Positions 45,710 to 54,638 of a stretch of 64,000 nucleotides of DNA are shown here, one piece after another. Numbering within the stretch: position 1 is the first letter of the stretch; each line of letters begins with the position of its first letter. The stretch is from the NCBI RefSeq assembly GCF_013375035.1, contig NZ_CP056032.1, positions 4,400,001-4,464,000 of the forward strand, in the 5' to 3' direction. The position numbers were made by a program, and so were the translations under genes. The DNA comes from Spirosoma sp. KUDC1026. Lineage in GTDB: Bacteria; Bacteroidota; Bacteroidia; Cytophagales; Spirosomataceae. Under the pieces are notes generated by a model. That model worked only from the letters and a program-made list of their open reading frames with translations, searched no databases and had not been told where the DNA came from.

Positions 45710-46960
45710 ATGAACGAACCGCTGATTACGAATGATGCCATTACGTTAGGCATCCTGCTGGTGCTGTTAACCCTCATTTTCCGAACATCGCAGTCAGCCC
45801 ATCCCGGCTGGCAGAAATTTTATACCTACGTACCGGCCCTGCTGCTATGCTACATTTTTCCGGCGGCCCTAAACAGCCTGAATATCGTATCGGGCGAGCA
45901 GTCGGTCCTGTATAAGGTGTCTACTACGTATCTCCTGCCAGCCGCGCTGGTCCTGCTCACCTCTACCGCCGACCTGCGCGCCATTCTGCGGCTGGGTAAC
46001 AAAGCCCTCGTTACGTTCATGGCGGGCACGATCGGCATTATTCTGGGAGCGCCGATTGCTCTGCTGATCGTGATGTGGCTACTGCCCGGTTTCCGCGAAC
46101 AGGCCATTGCCAACGAATACTGGAAGGGGCTGGTAACCATCTCGGGAAGCTGGATTGGCGGCAGCAGCAGTCAGCTGGCTTTGAAGGAAATCTACGGCTG
46201 CAGCGAACCGCTGTTTGCCATCATTCTGGTCGTGGATGCCGTGGTATCTACCACCTGGACCGCCTGCCTGATCTACGGAGCGGCCTATAAAGATAAAATC
46301 GATGGCTGGCTACGCGCCGATACTCGTTCGATCGAAGAGGTTAAGGAACGAATTCTGCAATTTAAGGAAGAACCCGACCGACCAGCCAACCTGCTCGATC
46401 TGAGCACCATTCTGGCCCTGGGTTTCGGGGGCGGGGCGCTGGCTTACGGGCTGGCATACTGGCTTTCCACCAATTTACAACCCTACAAAGCGTCGCTTGC
46501 TACGTACGGTCTCGACCCCTTCACGTCGAACTTCCTCTGGGTGGTTATTCTGTCGACGTCACTGGGTATTGGGCTGTCGTTCACCCGCCTGCGCAAACTC
46601 GAAAAACTAGGCACCACCGATCTGGCCACGCTGTTCGTCTACTTCCTGATCATGACCATCGGTATGCGGCTTGACTTGTCCAATCTGGGCGGCAATCCGG
46701 GTCTGTTTCTGGTTGCGGTGATCTGGATGCTGATTCACATCCTGGTGATGCTGATTACGGCCCGGATCATCAGGGCGCCGTATTTCTTCGTGGCGGTAGG
46801 GAGTCAGGCAAATATTGGTGGGGTCTCGACGGCTCCGGCAGTGGCCTCCATCTTCCACCCCGCCCTCGCTCCCGTTGGCGTCCTGCTGGCGGTATTAAGT
46901 CATGTACTGGGCACCTACGGCGGCCTGATCACGGGCTGGCTGATGCGCCTGACGTTCTAA
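45710..46960 (+). CDS. DUF819 family membrane protein
   Basis: A 416-residue protein with about ten helices, matching DUF819 (YjcL type): FYTYVPALLLCYIFPAALNS (~38-57), SGSWIGGSSSQLALKEIYG (~145-163) and VGSQANIGGVSTAPAVASIFHPALAPVGVLL (~363-393; Gly/Ala-rich). The repeat-like fold and the Asn/Ser motifs in mid-helix suggest a secondary transporter, but no substrate is known. Its position right after ggt makes an amino-acid or peptide-derived substrate a fair guess, which is inference only. Confidence 0.82.
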   Translation: MNEPLITNDAITLGILLVLLTLIFRTSQSAHPGWQKFYTYVPALLLCYIFPAALNSLNIVSGEQSVLYKVSTTYLLPAALVLLTSTADLRAILRLGNKALVTFMAGTIGIILGAPIALLIVMWLLPGFREQAIANEYWKGLVTISGSWIGGSSSQLALKEIYGCSEPLFAIILVVDAVVSTTWTACLIYGAAYKDKIDGWLRADTRSIEEVKERILQFKEEPDRPANLLDLSTILALGFGGGALAYGLAYWLSTNLQPYKASLATYGLDPFTSNFLWVVILSTSLGIGLSFTRLRKLEKLGTTDLATLFVYFLIMTIGMRLDLSNLGGNPGLFLVAVIWMLIHILVMLITARIIRAPYFFVAVGSQANIGGVSTAPAVASIFHPALAPVGVLLAVLSHVLGTYGGLITGWLMRLTF

Positions 46961-46979
46961 TTTACTGGCCCTTTACGGT

Positions 46980-48038
46980 CTATAACGAAACACCTGCTCG
47001 ATACAGATCGAATCCACCCTTGCCGCCGGGACGGTTGGATGAGAAAATCAGGAGTTTGTTGGTGTACTCCATATTCCGATGCAGAATAGGGCGGTACTCG
47101 TCGTAGCTGGTATTGATAGACGGGCCAAAGTTGACCGGGGCCGACCAGTGGCTGCCATTCCATTTGCTGTAGTACAGATCATACCCCCCGTAACCGCCCG
47201 GCCGGTTGGACGTAAAGACGATCGTCTCGTCCTGGATAAACGGGCATTTGGTTTCTCCCGCTGACGCTAGTTCGGGCACCCGCTCGACAGGCACGTCGGT
47301 TAACGTAGGGAGATTGGTCTGCAATTCTGTTGGGGCGATAGCGGGTAGCGTAGCCCTATAAATGGCGAACGAACCAGCTCGGTTCGACGTAAAATAGATG
47401 GCGCTCCGGTCTTTATCAAACGTAGGATAACCATCATCGGCGGGGGAGTTCAGGAACGGGAGCGGTAGAGGAGCTGCGAAGGGTTTGTTGTTTATCGTCG
47501 TACTGCCGGACGTAACCGGTTGATTCGTCGGAACATTCTGGTAGTTATGCGTCAGGTATACATCCAGATTACCCGTCCGGTCAGAGGCAAATAATAGTAG
47601 GTATTCGGCGTAATGAGTCGCAAACCCATCCTGACGTAAATCGCGATCGTACGAAAGCAGATATGGGCCTAGTTCATTGTCATTGGAATTGGCTTTATCA
47701 GCAGCCCAACTTATGGGCATTTGTTCTTCTACGACATGTAGCCCCCCGTAAGGTTTGTTATCAAGGGTGAACTTTCCACTCTTCCGGCTAAAGCTGTAAT
47801 TGAGCGTTTCCCGAACCAGATTAAAATCCTTTCGCCCGCCCCGTTTTGACGAGAACACTAGAGGTACTACGTCGCCATACGACGGAGCCGTCGAGTTGTA
47901 ATCATCATCAACCGAGTTGATGTCACCCAGGTTAACGACTTCCTTAGGAAAGGTACCCTGGTGGTAATCATTCAGGCCAAGAATATCACAACCCAGTAGA
48001 GCGGGAATCAGGCAGGCAAGGAAGAAGGTCTTTTTCAT
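46980..48038 (-). CDS. PD40 (WD40-like) beta-propeller lipoprotein
   Basis: A 352-residue protein from ATG 48038, chosen because it begins a lipoprotein signal (MKKTFFLACLIPALLGC, lipobox LLGC). The body has TolB/PD40-type repeats: YLLLFASDRTGNLDVYL, AIYFTSNRAGSFAIYRA, IVFTSNRPGGYGGYDLYYS and LLIFSSNRPGGKGGFDLYRA, each with an S-x-R-x-G turn. These make a propeller that binds proteins or glycans, as in OmpA-linked and T9SS-associated lipoproteins. No partner gene is adjacent. Confidence 0.8.
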   Translation of the reverse strand: MKKTFFLACLIPALLGCDILGLNDYHQGTFPKEVVNLGDINSVDDDYNSTAPSYGDVVPLVFSSKRGGRKDFNLVRETLNYSFSRKSGKFTLDNKPYGGLHVVEEQMPISWAADKANSNDNELGPYLLSYDRDLRQDGFATHYAEYLLLFASDRTGNLDVYLTHNYQNVPTNQPVTSGSTTINNKPFAAPLPLPFLNSPADDGYPTFDKDRSAIYFTSNRAGSFAIYRATLPAIAPTELQTNLPTLTDVPVERVPELASAGETKCPFIQDETIVFTSNRPGGYGGYDLYYSKWNGSHWSAPVNFGPSINTSYDEYRPILHRNMEYTNKLLIFSSNRPGGKGGFDLYRAGVSL

Positions 48039-48149
48039 GGTGGAGACATGTTTCAAATAACGACCCCAGTTTTGCCGGAGTCGTTGCAATGCAAAAGCCT
48101 ACCAGAAAAAATCTTTACTGCCGTTACGCGGGTTGCTTCGCCGACGCAA

Positions 48150-48404
48150 TCAGTTTTCACTCGTCTCCCACAAATCCCGCACCTTCGATAGATCGTATGA
48201 TTCGTCAGAGGAAGGTTTCTGGCGCGTGTCGCCGAGTCAATTGAAGTAAAAATAGCTGCCCGTTACGTCGGCAAACGCGGCATCACTGGTCAGTTGCGCC
48301 AGGCCTTTCGAGTAACTCTTCATCAAAAACGCAGCATCGATCTGCTGCCATTCCTGAGCCGAAAAGTCTTGATGCGTAGCGAGGTGGTGTCGGAGGGTTG
48401 ACAT
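48150..48404 (-). pseudogene. Decayed remnant of a short-chain dehydrogenase (3' end)
   Basis: One leftward frame, split by a TGA (48237-48239), reads from 48404 to 48150. The part before the stop (55 codons) contains KSYSKGLAQLTSDAAFADVT then GSYFYFN; after it come LGDTRQKPSSDESYDLSKVR and DLWETSEN. The pattern VTGxYF ... P-S-S-x-x-SYD-x-x-x-x-x-x-LWE-x-SE is the C-terminus of SDR enzymes of the retinol-dehydrogenase-like kind. The first ~26 codons (MSTLRHHLATHQDFSAQEWQ) do not look like SDR and recall the N-terminus of a Crp/Fnr regulator, so this may be a fusion of two decayed genes. It is too short to work as an enzyme. Confidence 0.6.
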
Positions 48405-48416
48405 AACGTTTAAATT

Positions 48417-49343
48417 TTATTCGCCGAAGTAATCGTTATCCATTCGCTTGATCTCATACGTCTGTTGGAGCGTAACCCCCAGATTGTAATCAATCATTAA
48501 CTGGGCTAACTGTTCGCCGTCAATCAACGCTATCTTCGTCTCGTTACGAGGTACATACTCTAATGCTTCCCGCGAGAAATTGGAAGTGGTAATAAATACG
48601 CCTTTCTTGGCTCCTTGTCCAGCCAGCGCACCAACAAACTTATGCAGTTCGGGTCGGCCAACTACATTACCCGGAGCCCACCGTTTTGCCTGTATGTAAA
48701 TAACATCCAGGCCAAGTTTGTCTTCTTTTATAGTTCCATCAATCCCTTCGTCACCACTTTTACCTGTCACCAAGGCTCGACCAGCATCCTGAATGGAACC
48801 TCCGTAACCCATTTTTACCAGTAGCTCAACCACAAGTTTTTCGAAGAAGGCCGGTGGCAATGAGATTACCTTGTTAAGCAGATCCTGTGCCAGCGTTTTT
48901 CGGATGCGTTCGTAGGCACTATCAAGTGTTTCTTCCGGTGTTTGCTGAATATTCTCATCGGTCAAAGATGCCGTTAGGTCAACAGCAACCTCTTCCTTCT
49001 TAGGAGTTTGAAACTCAACAAACTCAGGGAATTGCTTTAAGAATTTAACATTAATCTCCGTGGGTTTTTGCTTCAAAACCTGTTTTCCTCGCTCGGTTAT
49101 GATTACCATAGCGCGTTTTGGAGAATCCAGTAAGCCTGCTTTCTTCAGATATGTTCTAGCCCAGCCAATCCGATTTCCAAATAGAAAAGTCTGGCCACTG
49201 GGCAAGAGCTCACTTTTTTCTTCCTCTGTTAGTTTATACTGGCTGCTTAACGTTTCTACTAAATCGTTGAATTTATATTCACGACCATCCGCTACTAACT
49301 TCAGCAGTGGTAGCATGGCACTTTGATAATCTGGTATAGGCAT
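48417..49343 (-). CDS. mrr: Mrr-family restriction endonuclease
   Basis: A 308-residue protein. The N-terminal ~100 residues form a winged-helix DNA-binding domain (YKFNDLVETLSSQYKLTEEE ... KAGLLDSPKRAMVIITERG). The C-terminal PD-(D/E)xK domain (~165-300) shows ALVTGKSGDEGIDGTIKED (Asp) and LDVIYIQAKRWAP (Q-x-K), followed by GALAGQGAKKGVFITTSNFS. Mrr enzymes cut DNA carrying foreign modification and can be triggered by stress. No methyltransferase neighbour, as usual for Mrr. The gene sits in an accessory zone between a decayed SDR gene and an AraC-SDR pair. Confidence 0.92.
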   Translation of the reverse strand: MPIPDYQSAMLPLLKLVADGREYKFNDLVETLSSQYKLTEEEKSELLPSGQTFLFGNRIGWARTYLKKAGLLDSPKRAMVIITERGKQVLKQKPTEINVKFLKQFPEFVEFQTPKKEEVAVDLTASLTDENIQQTPEETLDSAYERIRKTLAQDLLNKVISLPPAFFEKLVVELLVKMGYGGSIQDAGRALVTGKSGDEGIDGTIKEDKLGLDVIYIQAKRWAPGNVVGRPELHKFVGALAGQGAKKGVFITTSNFSREALEYVPRNETKIALIDGEQLAQLMIDYNLGVTLQQTYEIKRMDNDYFGE

Positions 49344-49480
49344 GGAAACGTATTACAAATTTTTCCGAATATACTCTGTAGCAAGTATGCTTCAGTAAGC
49401 TTTATCTCCTTTTTCTAGTTGCCTGCACCAATCCGAAAACCATCTTGTTAACGAAAGCAACAGAACCTGACTGACCTGCA

Positions 49481-49927
49481 ATGCCAATTCCACATAAACT
49501 CCTGAGCCGGAAAGACGAAATTACCGCCGACTTTCTCAAGCTACTGAATGAGCATTTTGACAATCTGCTGAGTGGCCGTACCGATCAAATGTTTCATAGC
49601 CGCGATTTTGCAGAACGGCTTTTCATTCATCCCACCCACCTCGGCAACACCATTAAGCTGACAATGGGTAAATCGCCCTGCGACCTGATGGAAGAACGTA
49701 TGGTAGAAGAAGCGCAGAAAATGTTGCTCACCACTAACATGAGCGTAGCCGAAATTGGCAACCGACTCACTTATAGCGAGTCGACCAACTTCATCAAGTT
49801 TTTTAAGAGCATGACTGGTACAACACCCCTGCGGTATCGAAAACAGCATCTGTCAGAGTTGCAGGATCGTCTGCCGCAGGATCGCCTGCCGCAAACGATC
49901 TTGCAGTCAGAATTGGTACTTGCGTAA
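49481..49927 (+). CDS. AraC-family regulator, HTH domain only
   Basis: A 148-residue protein with two helix-turn-helix motifs (~38-130): RLFIHPTHLGNTIKLTMGKSP and MSVAEIGNRLTYSESTNFIK followed by FFKSMTGTTPLRYRK. No ligand-binding N-terminal domain is present, so it is like SoxS/MarA. The start MPIPHKLLSRKDEITADFLK precedes an F-x-x-L-L-x-x-H trait of Bacteroidota AraC proteins. The C-terminus contains a 15-bp tandem duplication (49862-49891) giving DRLPQDRLPQ. The SDR gene 68 bp downstream, in the same direction, is its likely target. Confidence 0.88.
   Translation: MPIPHKLLSRKDEITADFLKLLNEHFDNLLSGRTDQMFHSRDFAERLFIHPTHLGNTIKLTMGKSPCDLMEERMVEEAQKMLLTTNMSVAEIGNRLTYSESTNFIKFFKSMTGTTPLRYRKQHLSELQDRLPQDRLPQTILQSELVLA
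49862..49891 (+). repeat. 15-bp tandem duplication in the araC-type gene
   Basis: CAGGATCGTCTGCCG followed directly by CAGGATCGCCTGCCG, one mismatch, in frame. Confidence 0.85.
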
Positions 49928-49995
49928 ATTCTGGAAGATAGACCATTTTTTTAGTGCCAGTCGGTATCACCTTTGTCTTGTTAAACACAACCACT

Positions 49996-50757
49996 ATGAC
50001 AACGACAAAGATTGCGCTGGTAACCGGCGGCAGCCGTGGACTAGGTAAAGACATGGCGCTCAACCTCGCCAAGAAGGGGATTGACGTACTACTCACGTAT
50101 AATAGCAAACAGGACGAAGCACAAGCTGTCGTTAGTGAAATTGAGCAGATGGGACAACGGGCCGCTGCGCTTCAACTCGACACGAGCAATGTAGCCTCAT
50201 TCGACGCCTTTTTCGAGCAGGTTAAGCCAACCCTTGCCCAGACCTTCCAGGCTGAGCAATTCAACTTTCTGATTAATAACGCTGGGACTGCACTCTACGC
50301 TCCCTTCGCCGAAACAACCGAGGAACAGTTCGATCAGGTCTTCAACATTCACCTCAAAGGTGTTTTCTTCCTGACGCAGAAAGCTCTGCCTTTAATCGCT
50401 GACGGGGGACGTATCATTAACATATCGTCGGGATTGGCGCGGTTTTCCATGCCGGGTTCGTCGGCCTATGGCTCAATGAAAGGGGCTATTGAAACCCTGA
50501 CCCGCTACCTGGCGAAAGAACTTGGTCCGCGTGGTATTGCTGCCAACGTAGTAGCACCGGGCGCTATTGCCACCGATTTCGGTGGAGGCCGCGTGCGCGA
50601 CAATGCTGAACTCAATAAGCAGGTAGCCTCCGCAACCGCCCTGGGCCGCGTTGGTGTGGCCGAAGACATTGGTGGTGTGGTCGCCTTCCTCTGCACCGAC
50701 GAAGCCCGCTGGATTAATGGTCAGCGGATTGAAGCGTCTGGGGGTATGAATTTGTAG
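49996..50757 (+). CDS. Short-chain dehydrogenase/reductase
   Basis: A 253-residue SDR. The ATG at 49996 is chosen over a GTG 14 codons earlier because the Rossmann motif then falls at the usual place: IALVTGGSRGLGKDMALNLA (TGxxxGxG, ~7-26). Further traits are FLINNAGTALYAPF (NNAG), the catalytic Ser in INISSGLARF and YGSMKGAIETL (Tyr-x-x-x-Lys, ~150-160), and the C-terminal WINGQRIEASGGM. It reduces or oxidises a carbonyl/alcohol substrate with NAD(P). It probably belongs to the regulon of the AraC-type gene just upstream. A terminator follows. Confidence 0.93.
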   Translation: MTTTKIALVTGGSRGLGKDMALNLAKKGIDVLLTYNSKQDEAQAVVSEIEQMGQRAAALQLDTSNVASFDAFFEQVKPTLAQTFQAEQFNFLINNAGTALYAPFAETTEEQFDQVFNIHLKGVFFLTQKALPLIADGGRIINISSGLARFSMPGSSAYGSMKGAIETLTRYLAKELGPRGIAANVVAPGAIATDFGGGRVRDNAELNKQVASATALGRVGVAEDIGGVVAFLCTDEARWINGQRIEASGGMNL

Positions 50758-50780
50758 TAACGTCGATTTAGCCAAAAAAG

Positions 50781-50820
50781 AAAAGCCGTGAGCTAGTTGA
50801 TGCTTACGGCTTTTCTTTTT
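50781..50820 (+). terminator. Intrinsic terminator of the AraC-SDR unit
   Basis: A 14-bp stem with one wobble (GAAAAGCCGTGAGC, 50780-50793, with GCTTACGGCTTTTC, 50802-50815) and an 8-nt loop, followed by TTTTT. It starts 23 bp after the SDR stop. Confidence 0.85.
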
Positions 50821-50967
50821 GTCTCTGCTTCCTCTTTTAGTCTTCCAACGTAACCGGATTTCTCACTTATATTCGAATTCGTTTTCTCCTTAATTTAGTT
50901 GTCAGCTTTCGCTACTAAGATTACTCATTGGTTTCTCCCGAACGTCTATTCATACCACTACAACTGT

Positions 50968-51855
50968 ATGACAACAGGTGTATTTACTCCTCCCCCTAAA
51001 CCGACGACCCGACAGCACCTGGACCGATGGAGCTTTCAAACGTTACGTTGGTCAAGTGTCTTACTTATAACCACCGTCTGGACCAGCGCGGCCTTGTTTG
51101 GACTTTATATTCTGGCCTATTATGCCTCGGCGCTGTACGAAGGCAAGATGGTTCGCTGGAATCAGGTACTGCCTCGCTTATACGAACCGAGCACAACTGC
51201 CGCGACTACGGGTATCGGCTTACACTTTGCCGCAGGAGGTATCATTCTGGTACTGGGTAGCATTCAACTGGTTGATGGTATTCGAGTGCGTTTTCCGGCG
51301 GTACACCGCTGGCTTGGCCGCGTGTACGTACTGGCTTGCCTGCTAACGGCCATTGGGGGCCTCACCTTCATCCTGCTTAAAGGCACCATTGGGGGAGCCG
51401 CGATGAACATTGGCTTTGCGCTGTATGGTCTGCTGATGCTGGTTTCAGCCGTGGCAACGTATCGTTACGCCGTTTTGGGTGATATAAATCGGCATCGGGC
51501 GTGGTCACTTCGGTTATATGCGCTGGCGATTGGCTCGTGGCTGTACCGGATCGACTACGGATTCTGGGTCATGCTAACGGATGGTCTGGGACACAACAAT
51601 ACCTTCAGTGGGCCATTTGACCGATTTATGGCGTTCTTCTTTTACCTGCCGAATTTACTTGTTGTCGAGCTATTCGTTCGGGCGGGGCATCGGCATGTAG
51701 CTCCCATAGCCCGATTCCTGGCTTCGTTCGTCCTGCTGTTCGTGACCACTTTCTTACTGGTTGGCACGTATTACTTCACGCTTTATTATTGGGGGCCGGC
51801 CATCGTGAATTGGGTAACGGGCGCTGAGCAGGTACTGGGGCAACCCGGTCATTAA
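50968..51855 (+). CDS. DUF2306 membrane protein
   Basis: A 295-residue protein from ATG 50968 (MTTGVFTPPPKPTTR); the frame is open 23 codons further up. It has seven to eight helices: ~32-52 (VLLITTVWTSAALFGLYILAY), then LHFAAGGIILVLGSIQLVDG, LGRVYVLACLLTAIGGLTF and others. Traits of DUF2306 are PAVHRWLGRVYV and NRHRAWSLRLYALAIGSWLYR (~190-210) with conserved His and Arg. The function is unknown; some relatives are thought to be membrane redox or heme-type proteins, which cannot be confirmed here. A perfect 18-bp terminator follows. Confidence 0.85.
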   Translation: MTTGVFTPPPKPTTRQHLDRWSFQTLRWSSVLLITTVWTSAALFGLYILAYYASALYEGKMVRWNQVLPRLYEPSTTAATTGIGLHFAAGGIILVLGSIQLVDGIRVRFPAVHRWLGRVYVLACLLTAIGGLTFILLKGTIGGAAMNIGFALYGLLMLVSAVATYRYAVLGDINRHRAWSLRLYALAIGSWLYRIDYGFWVMLTDGLGHNNTFSGPFDRFMAFFFYLPNLLVVELFVRAGHRHVAPIARFLASFVLLFVTTFLLVGTYYFTLYYWGPAIVNWVTGAEQVLGQPGH

Positions 51856-51858
51856 AAC

Positions 51859-51902
51859 AACAGGGCGGTTGTTCCGAGCGAACCCGGAACAACCGCCCTG
51901 TT
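51859..51902. terminator. Bidirectional terminator between DUF2306 and fumC genes
   Basis: A perfect 18-bp stem (51859-51876 with 51885-51902) around an 8-nt loop, at the convergence of the two genes, 4 bp and 19 bp from their stops. Confidence 0.88.
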
Positions 51903-51920
51903 TGTAAACTTTAGACTGTC

Positions 51921-53321
51921 TTACTTTATCTCACCGACCATGTCACCAGGGATCACCCACTGGTCGAACTCTTCGGGTGTTACATAGCCAAGCTGAACCG
52001 CCGTTTCTTTCAGCGTCGAGCCGTTTTTGTGAGCAGTCTGCGCGATTTCAGCCGCTTTGTAGTAGCCGATTTTGGTGTTCAGCGCCGTCACCAGCATTAG
52101 TGACGAATCAACGTGCTTTTTGATGTTGGCTTCGATGGGTTCGATGCCTTCCGCGCATTTGTCATTGAACGATACGCAGACGTCACCAATCAGGCGGGCC
52201 GAGTGCAGGAAGTTGTAGATCATGACCGGCTTGAACACGTTCAGTTCGAAATGACCCGTCATACCGCCAATGTTGATGGCTACGTCGTTCCCCATTACCT
52301 GCGCGGCCACCATCGTCATGGCTTCGCACTGGGTTGGGTTCACTTTACCCGGCATGATCGACGAGCCCGGCTCGTTGTCCGGAATGTGCAGCTCGCCAAT
52401 GCCCGCCCGTGGTCCCGACGACAGCATCCGGATGTCGTTACCGATTTTCATCAGGCTGGCGGCAACGGTTTTCAATGCACCGTGGGCTTCCACAATGGCG
52501 TCGTGGGCCGCCAGCGCTTCAAATTTATTTTCGGCCGTAACGAACGGCAGTCCCGTCAGGTCGGCAATGTGTTTCGCTACGTTCTCCGAGTAACCCGCGG
52601 GGGTGTTGATGCCCGTGCCGACGGCCGTACCGCCCAGTGCCAGTTCGCTCAGGTGGGCCAGCGTGTTGTTGATTGCCCGCAGGCCGTGGTCCAGCTGTGA
52701 TACGTAGCCCGAGAACTCCTGACCGACCGTCAACGGTGTAGCATCCATGAAGTGGGTCCGGCCGATCTTCACGACGTGCATAAACTGCTTTGCCTTGGCG
52801 TCGAGCGTATCGCGTAGTTTCTTAATGCCCGGAATCGTTACGTCCAGCAGGATTTTATAGGCGGCAATGTGCATAGCCGTCGGGAACGTATCGTTCGACG
52901 ACTGCGACTTGTTTACATCATCGTTGGGATGCAGGAATTTCTTCTCGTCGGTGAGCTGACCGCCTTTCAGGACGTGACCCCGGTAGGCAACCACCTCATT
53001 CACGTTCATGTTTGATTGCGTACCCGAGCCCGTCTGCCATACCACCAGCGGAAACTGATCGTCCAGCGAACCGGTCAGAATTTCATCGCAAACCTGCCCG
53101 ATCAGATCGCTTTTTTCCTGAGGCAGCACACCCGCGTCGAGGTTCGTCAGGGCCGCTGCTTTCTTCAGATAAGCAAATGCCTGAATGATCTCACGGGGCA
53201 TTTTATTAATGTCCTGCGCAATTTTAAAGTTTTCGATTGAGCGCTGGGTTTGGGCGCCCCAGTAGACATTGGCCGGTACCTGTACCTGACCCATCGTGTC
53301 TTTCTCGATGCGGTATTCCAT
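51921..53321 (-). CDS. fumC: Fumarate hydratase, class II
   Basis: A 466-residue enzyme from ATG 53321; the frame is open 63 codons upstream, but that part encodes low-complexity sequence from the leader hairpin. The N-terminus is [20 protein letters not shown], then [12 protein letters not shown]. Family traits are [14 protein letters not shown] (~105), [20 protein letters not shown] (~130), [17 protein letters not shown] (~185) and the superfamily signature [18 protein letters not shown] (~315, catalytic Ser loop). It hydrates fumarate to malate in the TCA cycle, whose next step (Mqo) is also encoded in this window. The leader has an unusual hairpin. Confidence 0.96.
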   Translation of the reverse strand: MEYRIEKDTMGQVQVPANVYWGAQTQRSIENFKIAQDINKMPREIIQAFAYLKKAAALTNLDAGVLPQEKSDLIGQVCDEILTGSLDDQFPLVVWQTGSGTQSNMNVNEVVAYRGHVLKGGQLTDEKKFLHPNDDVNKSQSSNDTFPTAMHIAAYKILLDVTIPGIKKLRDTLDAKAKQFMHVVKIGRTHFMDATPLTVGQEFSGYVSQLDHGLRAINNTLAHLSELALGGTAVGTGINTPAGYSENVAKHIADLTGLPFVTAENKFEALAAHDAIVEAHGALKTVAASLMKIGNDIRMLSSGPRAGIGELHIPDNEPGSSIMPGKVNPTQCEAMTMVAAQVMGNDVAINIGGMTGHFELNVFKPVMIYNFLHSARLIGDVCVSFNDKCAEGIEPIEANIKKHVDSSLMLVTALNTKIGYYKAAEIAQTAHKNGSTLKETAVQLGYVTPEEFDQWVIPGDMVGEIK

Positions 53322-53325
53322 GTAT

Positions 53326-53398
53326 AAAGGGTGAAAGAGCGAATGAGTGAAAGAGTGAGTGTTCCAGAGCCTTTCGCTCTTTCGCTCTTTCACCCTTT
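53326..53398 (-). promoter_or_regulatory. Leader hairpin of fumC built of polypurine repeats
   Basis: A 28-bp stem (53326-53353 with 53371-53398) with one mismatch and one wobble, around a 17-nt loop. Both arms consist of imperfect copies of GAAAGAG(C/T)GA. It begins only 5 nt upstream of the fumC start codon and lies inside the 5' untranslated region defined by the -7 box at 53414-53421, so it would fold in the mRNA next to the ribosome-binding region. Confidence 0.65.
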
Positions 53399-53413
53399 CA
53401 CTCTTTAATTTCG

Positions 53414-53421
53414 CAAAGGTA
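53414..53421 (-). promoter_or_regulatory. -7 element of fumC
   Basis: On the minus strand TACCTTTG (TAnnTTTG), 93 bp before the fumC start codon. It points away from the xre-type gene, whose own -7 box lies 33 bp further right on the plus strand. Confidence 0.55.
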
Positions 53422-53453
53422 TGATGCAAGAGAACATGGTTGACGTGAATTCT

Positions 53454-53461
53454 TATCTTTG
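53454..53461 (+). promoter_or_regulatory. -7 element of the xre/res toxin-antitoxin operon
   Basis: TATCTTTG (TAnnTTTG), 43 bp before the antitoxin start. It lies in the same divergent region as the fumC promoter. Confidence 0.5.
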
Positions 53462-53504
53462 TCCAGTTGTTGTCAAGTAACAGAATGAAAACTGTCAAAT
53501 AACG

Positions 53505-53945
53505 ATGCATGTACCAATTCAGAAAATCATAGCTGGCCTTGGGGGCGACCGCTACTTAAAAAATCCGGTACGTCACGAATTTGACCTACTCACGCTAATT
53601 AGCCAGGGCTTGCCTATGGAGTCGGTTGCTTTCCTTCAGCAAAAACTTGGTTTTACGAACAAAGAGATGAGCCATATTCTAGCTATTTCTGAAAGTACGT
53701 ATCAACGGAGAATCCGGACAAAATCGCGATTAACCCAGGACGAGACAGAAAAGGCTATATCGCTATCAGAGCTATACGCAAAAGGAATTGAAGTTTTCGA
53801 AGACCAAGCCGATTTCGACTATTGGCTCAATTCACCAATTCCAGCTTTGCAGGATAATAAACCCGTTGATTTGCTAAGCTCTATGCTGGGGCGAAAACAG
53901 GTCATGAACGTGTTAAACGCTCTACTACATGGCCTATTTTCATAA
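53505..53945 (+). CDS. Xre-MbcA-ParS-type antitoxin (DUF2384)
   Basis: A 146-residue protein. The N-terminal HTH part ([30 protein letters not shown], ~39-68) is of the Xre kind, and the C-terminus ([41 protein letters not shown]) is the DUF2384 domain that holds the RES toxin in check. It is complete: the stop lies 35 bp before the IS5-family element. Its toxin gene is now 2.2 kb away at 56203-56652, beyond the insertion. Antitoxins of this type also repress their own promoter. Confidence 0.88.
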   Translation: MHVPIQKIIAGLGGDRYLKNPVRHEFDLLTLISQGLPMESVAFLQQKLGFTNKEMSHILAISESTYQRRIRTKSRLTQDETEKAISLSELYAKGIEVFEDQADFDYWLNSPIPALQDNKPVDLLSSMLGRKQVMNVLNALLHGLFS

Positions 53946-54371
53946 AAGGTCGCTGTAAATGAAAGAGCGATCGTCTATAAGAGCGTGTTGGGGAATTACA
54001 TTTGGTTCAAACCTCAAATACGCTGTAGTATCACTTGAATGTTAGCCAAATACAGCCAGTTGACCGAAGAAGCTACCGTATACTCATAGTCCTTGACGAT
54101 CCGGCGGAAGAAATTGGTCCAAGCGATGCTGCGTTCGACTACCCATCGCTTAGCTACTGGTACAAAGCCTTGAGCGGACTCGGGACGCGAGGCTTTTTCA
54201 AATACAATACTCCACCCCTCCAACTCACGGGCAAACACGCCGTTATAAGCTTGATCGCCGTAGATTTTCTCCAGCCGTTCGCCTACGCGCTGACCTCCCC
54301 CCGGAAAAGCGTTCCAGTATAAAGTAGAGAAAATCGGGCGATTTGGATTAACTTAAATCAAACAAATCGTC

Positions 54372-54638
54372 ATGAAGAAAACCAAGTTCACCGAAGCGCA
54401 AATCGTCTTTGCTCTCAAGCAAGCTGAGACCGGAGTAGCCGTGGCTGAAGTATGCCGCAAAATGGGAATTAGCGAGGCTACCTATTACAATTGGAAGAAG
54501 AAGTATGGCGGATTGGGTGTTGCCGAACTGCACCGATTACGCCAGTTGGAAGAAGAAAACCGTCAGCTGAAACAGCTAGTGGCCGACCTGAGCCTGGACA
54601 AACAAATGCTTCAGGATGTGCTCAAAAAAAAGCTTTGA
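54372..54638 (+). CDS. IS3-family transposase OrfA of the nested element
   Basis: An 88-residue HTH protein: [40 protein letters not shown], then the leucine-rich helix [20 protein letters not shown]. It is followed by the A8 run 54625-54632, at which a -1 slip leads from VLKKK into the OrfB frame ([20 protein letters not shown]). Confidence 0.88.
   Translation: MKKTKFTEAQIVFALKQAETGVAVAEVCRKMGISEATYYNWKKKYGGLGVAELHRLRQLEEENRQLKQLVADLSLDKQMLQDVLKKKL

Noticed and set aside
52113-52700. A 195-codon plus-strand frame inside fumC
   Set aside because: Antisense to conserved FumC motifs and of atypical composition; no support as a gene.
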